Origin: Dipylidium caninum
Lineage: Eukaryota; Platyhelminthes; Cestoda; Cyclophyllidea; Dipylidiidae
Reading direction: 5' to 3'
Length of the DNA stretch: 64,000 nt
Assembly (NCBI GenBank): GCA_017562135.1
Contig: QEYB01000999.1
Span: forward strand, 310,001 to 374,000
Shown here: piece by piece, positions 60,037 to 64,000 of the stretch
Numbering within the stretch: position 1 is the stretch's first letter
Layout of the letters: every line of letters starts with the position of its first letter
The notes under the pieces: model-generated
What the model was told of the DNA's origin: nothing
Database searches by the model: none
The model's input: only the letters and a program-made list of their open reading frames with translations
Made by a program: the position numbers and the translations under genes

Positions 60037-60956
60037 CTCTTTCTCCCAACCACTCCTCTTCCCCTCTTCCCTTGTTTTCGAGCCTCTCTGTCTCCCCTTC
60101 CTCTCCTGGTCTGTCTTCTTCGTTCTCGTTCTCGTTCTCGTCTTTGCCTTCTTCCCCCTTTTACTTTTCCGCCTTTGTCCTCGTCTTCGTCTCCGTCTCC
60201 GTCTTCAATTTCCTCTTCTGTTTTTCCCTCCCCCTCTCCTTAATCTGTCCCTCATCGATGCCCGCATCTTCATCCACATCTGTGTGTGCGTGTGTGTGTA
60301 TTGATGATGCCCACCCAGTGCCCAAGCGCACTACTCCACCGTGCCTCGTTTCATGCCACGTACAGCAGTAAATGTCAGTCCGTGCAGACGGAGCAGAGGC
60401 AGCTCTCCATGGCATGCATAATTCAAGCACTACCATCAACTCCTCACTACTCAACCTCCTTCCAACCTAACCCAAATGAACCCTACCACTCATCCACTCA
60501 TCCACCCACCCACCACCCGCCCGTCCGACCGCCTCCAACCACCACTGCCGCCTTCAACGACGTCCCGGCCTCGTTTGCACCGCCACATTGCCTGTCTCCC
60601 CACTCACGCAGACACACACTCACACACGCAACTGCCAAACAAATGTTCGAGGTGGTAAATACAGCCTCGAGACACACCGCGACTCACCACAACGACCATT
60701 CCTACCTCTCAGATCACCTCCACTCGATTAATCGGACCCAAACCCTACAACCCAACCCAATCCAACCCATCCCAACGCAAAGTAGCAATACACCACACCA
60801 CACCACACCCATACCCTTCTACTTCACCACGAGGTGCGTGAAGTCGAGACGGACGAGCAGTCGCCATATCGTTGCCACGGCCCCTCGGTGGACAGAGTTT
60901 GGGGGAGCAAATTTTTGGGCGCACTCCCCCCGCCTTCCCCTCCCCTCCCCCTTGCC

Positions 60957-61016
60957 CTCCTCCTCCTCCTCCTCCTCCTCTCTCCTCCTCCTCCTCCTCC
61001 TCCTCCTCCTCCTCCT
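60957..61016 (+). repeat. (CCT)n microsatellite
   Basis: About 20 CCT triplets with one CTCT interruption; plus strand is the pyrimidine strand. Directly precedes a hexamer array. Confidence 0.95.
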
Positions 61017-61017
61017 G

Positions 61018-61138
<121 letters not shown>

Positions 61139-61800
61139 ATCCCCACTCGTCTTCTCAACCCACTCCATAACACGCTCCACATGCAGCTTCTCCCCTTCGC
61201 CTCGTCCCACAACATCCCCTCCTCCCCTTCTGCACCGCTTCGATGCCGCGTGCCGCCGAGGTGCGACGCGTCTGCTGCCCACCACGAGTGCAAGAGTGGG
61301 CGAGCGAGAAGGGGCGAACAGAACAGAACAGAGTAGGACAGAGCAGAGCAGAGTAGATTAGAGAGAGGAGAGGAGAGGAGAAAAGGGAAGGGAGGAGAAG
61401 AGGCATTGGAGTCCTACTGCCACACGCCCTGCCACTTGGAACGCAACTGCTCCAAGCCCCGCAAGATGCACCTCCTCGACGAGGCAGTATGAGTCTGCTC
61501 CTCTCCATCCCGCACTGTCCACGTCATTGTGGCATCGTACCAAGGGGTTTCAACCAACTCTCAACCAACTCTCAACCTACTGTCAACCACCGTCTGGCAT
61601 TGGCGTCGCACAGCTCTCACACAAGCACGTACTCTGTGGAGTGCGGGTGAGGCGTCGTCCCGTCTCGCGACATCGGCTGCGCCTCGCACGACAGACGGTG
61701 AAGTGGGAGGTGGTGCATTTGCGTGCGAAGGGGAGACACGAGGGTGCCCACGTCTAAACGTCTGTGAGACGGGGGAAAGGACAGGCGAGTTAGGGGAATC

Positions 61801-61940
61801 AGGAGGAGAAGGAGGAGGAGGAGGAGGAGGAGGAGGAGGAGGAGGAGGAGGAGGAGGAGGAGGAGGAGGAGGGAGGAGGAGGAGGAGGAGGAGGAGGAGG
61901 AGGAGGAGGAGGAGGAGGAGGAGGAGGAGGAGGAGGAGGA
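61801..61940 (+). repeat. (GGA)n microsatellite
   Basis: About 45 GGA triplets with a single one-base interruption near 61872. It is the reverse complement of the (CCT)n tract 800 bp to the left. Confidence 0.97.
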
Positions 61941-62001
61941 CGATGAAAGACAGGCCATCGCCTCTACCGCCATTTCACCTCCGCCCACATTTCCGCCTTT
62001 G

Positions 62002-62046
62002 TGTCTGTCTGTCTGTCTGTCGGCCTGCCTGCCTGTCTCTCTCTCT
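62002..62046 (+). repeat. (TGTC)n / (TGCC)n / (TC)n microsatellite
   Basis: Five TGTC units, then GCCT units and a short CT run. Confidence 0.9.
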
Positions 62047-62463
62047 GTGACTGTGGCTGTATTTGCGTTTCATGTGAATGTGAGAACGGGTGGCCGGTGT
62101 TCGTGCATGATGGTGTGTCAGCTCGTGTTGCTGAACGAGAGCATCAAATCGGTTGACAGGGGAATCGTCAGTGTCATAACTAGTTCGCAGTCACACCTAC
62201 GCGTTATTGGTTCTCGTGGTTTCGTAAATGGAGGTGATTGGAGAGAGGCCGAGAAAGCGAGAGACGAAGGGAGTAGTAGTAGTAGGAGTAGTAGTAGGCG
62301 TCCACTCTTCGGGTCTCTCCCTATGCTTTTCTGCCTTTTTCATTTATTAACAACGAATCTACCAAGTAGACATGAGGCGAAGCAGCGGCCACGTCTACAC
62401 ATTTACTCTTTACTGGCCAAGTCAATTTGCCATGTACAAGAGAAGGCGAAGTGAAAGTTGAAA

Positions 62464-63953
62464 TTACACCTTGTCGAGGACTTCGCCACCCGACATTAAA
62501 ACATCCGATTTTGGAAGAGTTTGCCGCAATTGCTGGCTCTGTTCTGCCTGCAGTTGGTGGCGATGGTGCTGCTGTTGCCGTCTAAAGAGCATTTTCTTCG
62601 CCACTCCGCTCCGATGCGGTACACCGGTAGTGTTGGGTGCTAGAAGGCTCTTCGGAATCAGCGCTGCCTCCGTGCGAATCCGTCGAACGTGGGGAAGTGG
62701 AATGTCCAAGCCATAGACCATTTGAGCATCCGTGACAGCTGTTAAACCGGCCGGTAATGCAAAATCTGCTGAGCCCAGAGCTGTCACCAATCTGTCAGTG
62801 TACATTGGCAATCCGATGGTTGTGAGGAAGTCTCTCAAATTGTCCGTTTTTATGCCACTGCAGTTAAGGTAGCGCTGGGTTCGGATGTCATCGTAGTTGG
62901 GTGCCTTGAGAATGAAAAGAAGTGGGCAGAAATTTTTATCATTCATCCAGACGTCCGATTAAGACCAGACGATTGTTCTAACTGACCTCCTATACCAATC
63001 CGCTCCTACGACCTTACGGTTAACCCGTTTTATTCCTTCGTTACCGGTTCTTGCGGAGGGTGACGGCGCATCCTCACATGATACCCTTTTCACCATCGTC
63101 CACCTCACGCCTTCGGGTTGAAGCGTTTCCCGAGTGTTTAGCAAGCGCTGGTGCCAGCCTTCTATTAAATGGGACGGTGTAATGAACTCCCAGAGCCCTC
63201 CTCTACCCTTCACCAGCGTCGAAGAGCAGAAAGGGGCAAAAATGTGCAAGTAGAGTTGGTTATGAGGCCAAAAACGAAGCAACCTATAGTCACGAGTGGA
63301 ATATTTTAAATTTCAACTGAGAAAGGCCAACAACTAACAGCCTACTCGTCTAAGCTCCAAGTTTCCCTTGAATACTGGGCGTTGGGAAGGCGTGCGGTAG
63401 GGGCCGCCGCCCAAGCCCGCAACCAAACCGTTAAGGGGCATTTCTTTAATTAAGAGCAAGATAAATACTTAGTAAGACATAATTTGAAGGCGTACAAATG
63501 GTAGCTTGGCTCGCGTCAACGAACGTTCGCGTAGACCCTCCAGAATGAGGGCGATTGTGGTAAAGTCCCTGTCCGCCTCTTCGGCATAGCGTTCCACCAA
63601 TCTCAGCGGTATCCCCGACTCGCCGGTCTACAATGGCCACCAGACAGGGTGAAAGGAAATGCAGTGTCGTGGCTCCACTCGGCGGCGTCGTCTTTCCTTA
63701 CCGCGCTGGTGTATGGTGGCTTGGTGAGGTCGATCCACTCCATATGAAGGCGTTGGGCGATGAGCGCCTCCAAATCCTCTCCATTTGGACTGCTATTTTG
63801 ATGCTGTAGTGAGGCTTCATCAATTTTCACGCATTTTGGTGTGGAGCCTGTCCTCTTTCGTCCACAATCGGGTTGACAAGGCTGACCCGTCTCGCCATTC
63901 TGCTGTTTACGCATGGAAGTTTTGCGTAAAATTCCCACCGGAGTTTTGGGACG
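62464..63953 (-). CDS. SAM-domain protein, C-terminal part (gene continues beyond window)
   Basis: Three exons reading leftwards: 63702-63953, 63496-63627, 62464-62904 (stop TAA), all phase 0, giving the last 274 residues; the acceptor at 63954 shows that more exons lie beyond 64000. First exon: RPKTPVGILRKTSMRK, then polar sequence ending MEWIDLTKPPYTSA. Second: helical segment IPLRLVERYAEEADRDF, LILEGLRERSL. Third: a sterile alpha motif of about 65 residues (NLRDFLTTIGLPMYTDRLV ... LTAVTDAQMVYGLDIPLPHVRRIR), then a Gln/His-rich tail. SAM domains mediate protein-protein or RNA contacts. The family is not identified. The GTACGC donor of the second exon is inferred from phase and from the loss of the frame at a stop just after it. 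Confidence 0.72.
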
Positions 63954-64000
63954 CTATTGTTGGCAGAATTAAAATAAATTACATTTTAATTGGCTTTTCA

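Noticed and set aside
61529..62050. Plus ORF with poly-Gly and poly-Arg and minus ORF with poly-Ser/poly-Leu
   Set aside because: Produced by the (GGA)n array; the one-base interruption changes the repeat residue, showing no frame constraint.

Overview
The window is eukaryotic nuclear DNA, most likely from a flatworm and probably a tapeworm (cestode). That assignment is inference. It rests on intron-rich, metazoan-type orthologues, on many canonical GT-AG introns of only 30-42 nt (a size class known from cestode genomes), and on moderate GC with simple-sequence-rich intergenic DNA. No prokaryotic, viral, CRISPR or operon-like structure is visible.

Layout. 1-1281 (-) is the 5' part of an unrecognised acidic protein. 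3026-6386 (+) is CDC37, the kinase-specific Hsp90 co-chaperone. 8303-8821 (-) and 9408-9928 (+) are two cyclophilin A-type prolyl isomerases, head to head. 12237-20737 (-) is a full muscle-type myosin heavy chain of 22 exons. 20738-25312 is its upstream non-coding DNA. 25313-30378 is a large inverted repeat: two nearly identical arms of about 1.2 kb carrying pentanucleotide satellites, around a 2.6 kb spacer with a decayed mariner transposase. 32877-41556 (-) is a 27-exon nardilysin-like M16 metallopeptidase. 42425-47833 (+) is ZNF598, the ubiquitin ligase of ribosome-collision quality control. 48323-50394 (+) is the Brix protein PPAN/SSF1. 50832-51155 (+) is a small unknown ORF. 52874-53170 (+) is mitochondrial ribosomal protein MRPS33. 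53171-62463 is mostly non-coding, with one good Q-rich candidate exon (57371-57865) and a 4.5 kb block of purine/pyrimidine-asymmetric microsatellites. 62464-63953 (-) is the 3' part of a SAM-domain protein that continues past the window.

The genes are ordinary single transcription units rather than a cluster with one job. There is a loose proteostasis/translation flavour (CDC37, cyclophilins, ZNF598, PPAN, MRPS33), but neighbourhood alone does not show co-function. Two head-to-head pairs (the cyclophilins; nardilysin/ZNF598) may share promoters. Exon boundaries were set by reading GT-AG sites and checking that every exon keeps phase; the models of CDC37, both cyclophilins, myosin, nardilysin, ZNF598 and PPAN close without a frame error, although PPAN needs one GC-rich 35-nt intron that could instead be a frameshift.

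No convincing new biological system was found. The most unusual objects are the satellite-armed inverted repeat, the tiny-intron class, and the low-complexity block at 57.9-62.1 kb that stays open on both strands.
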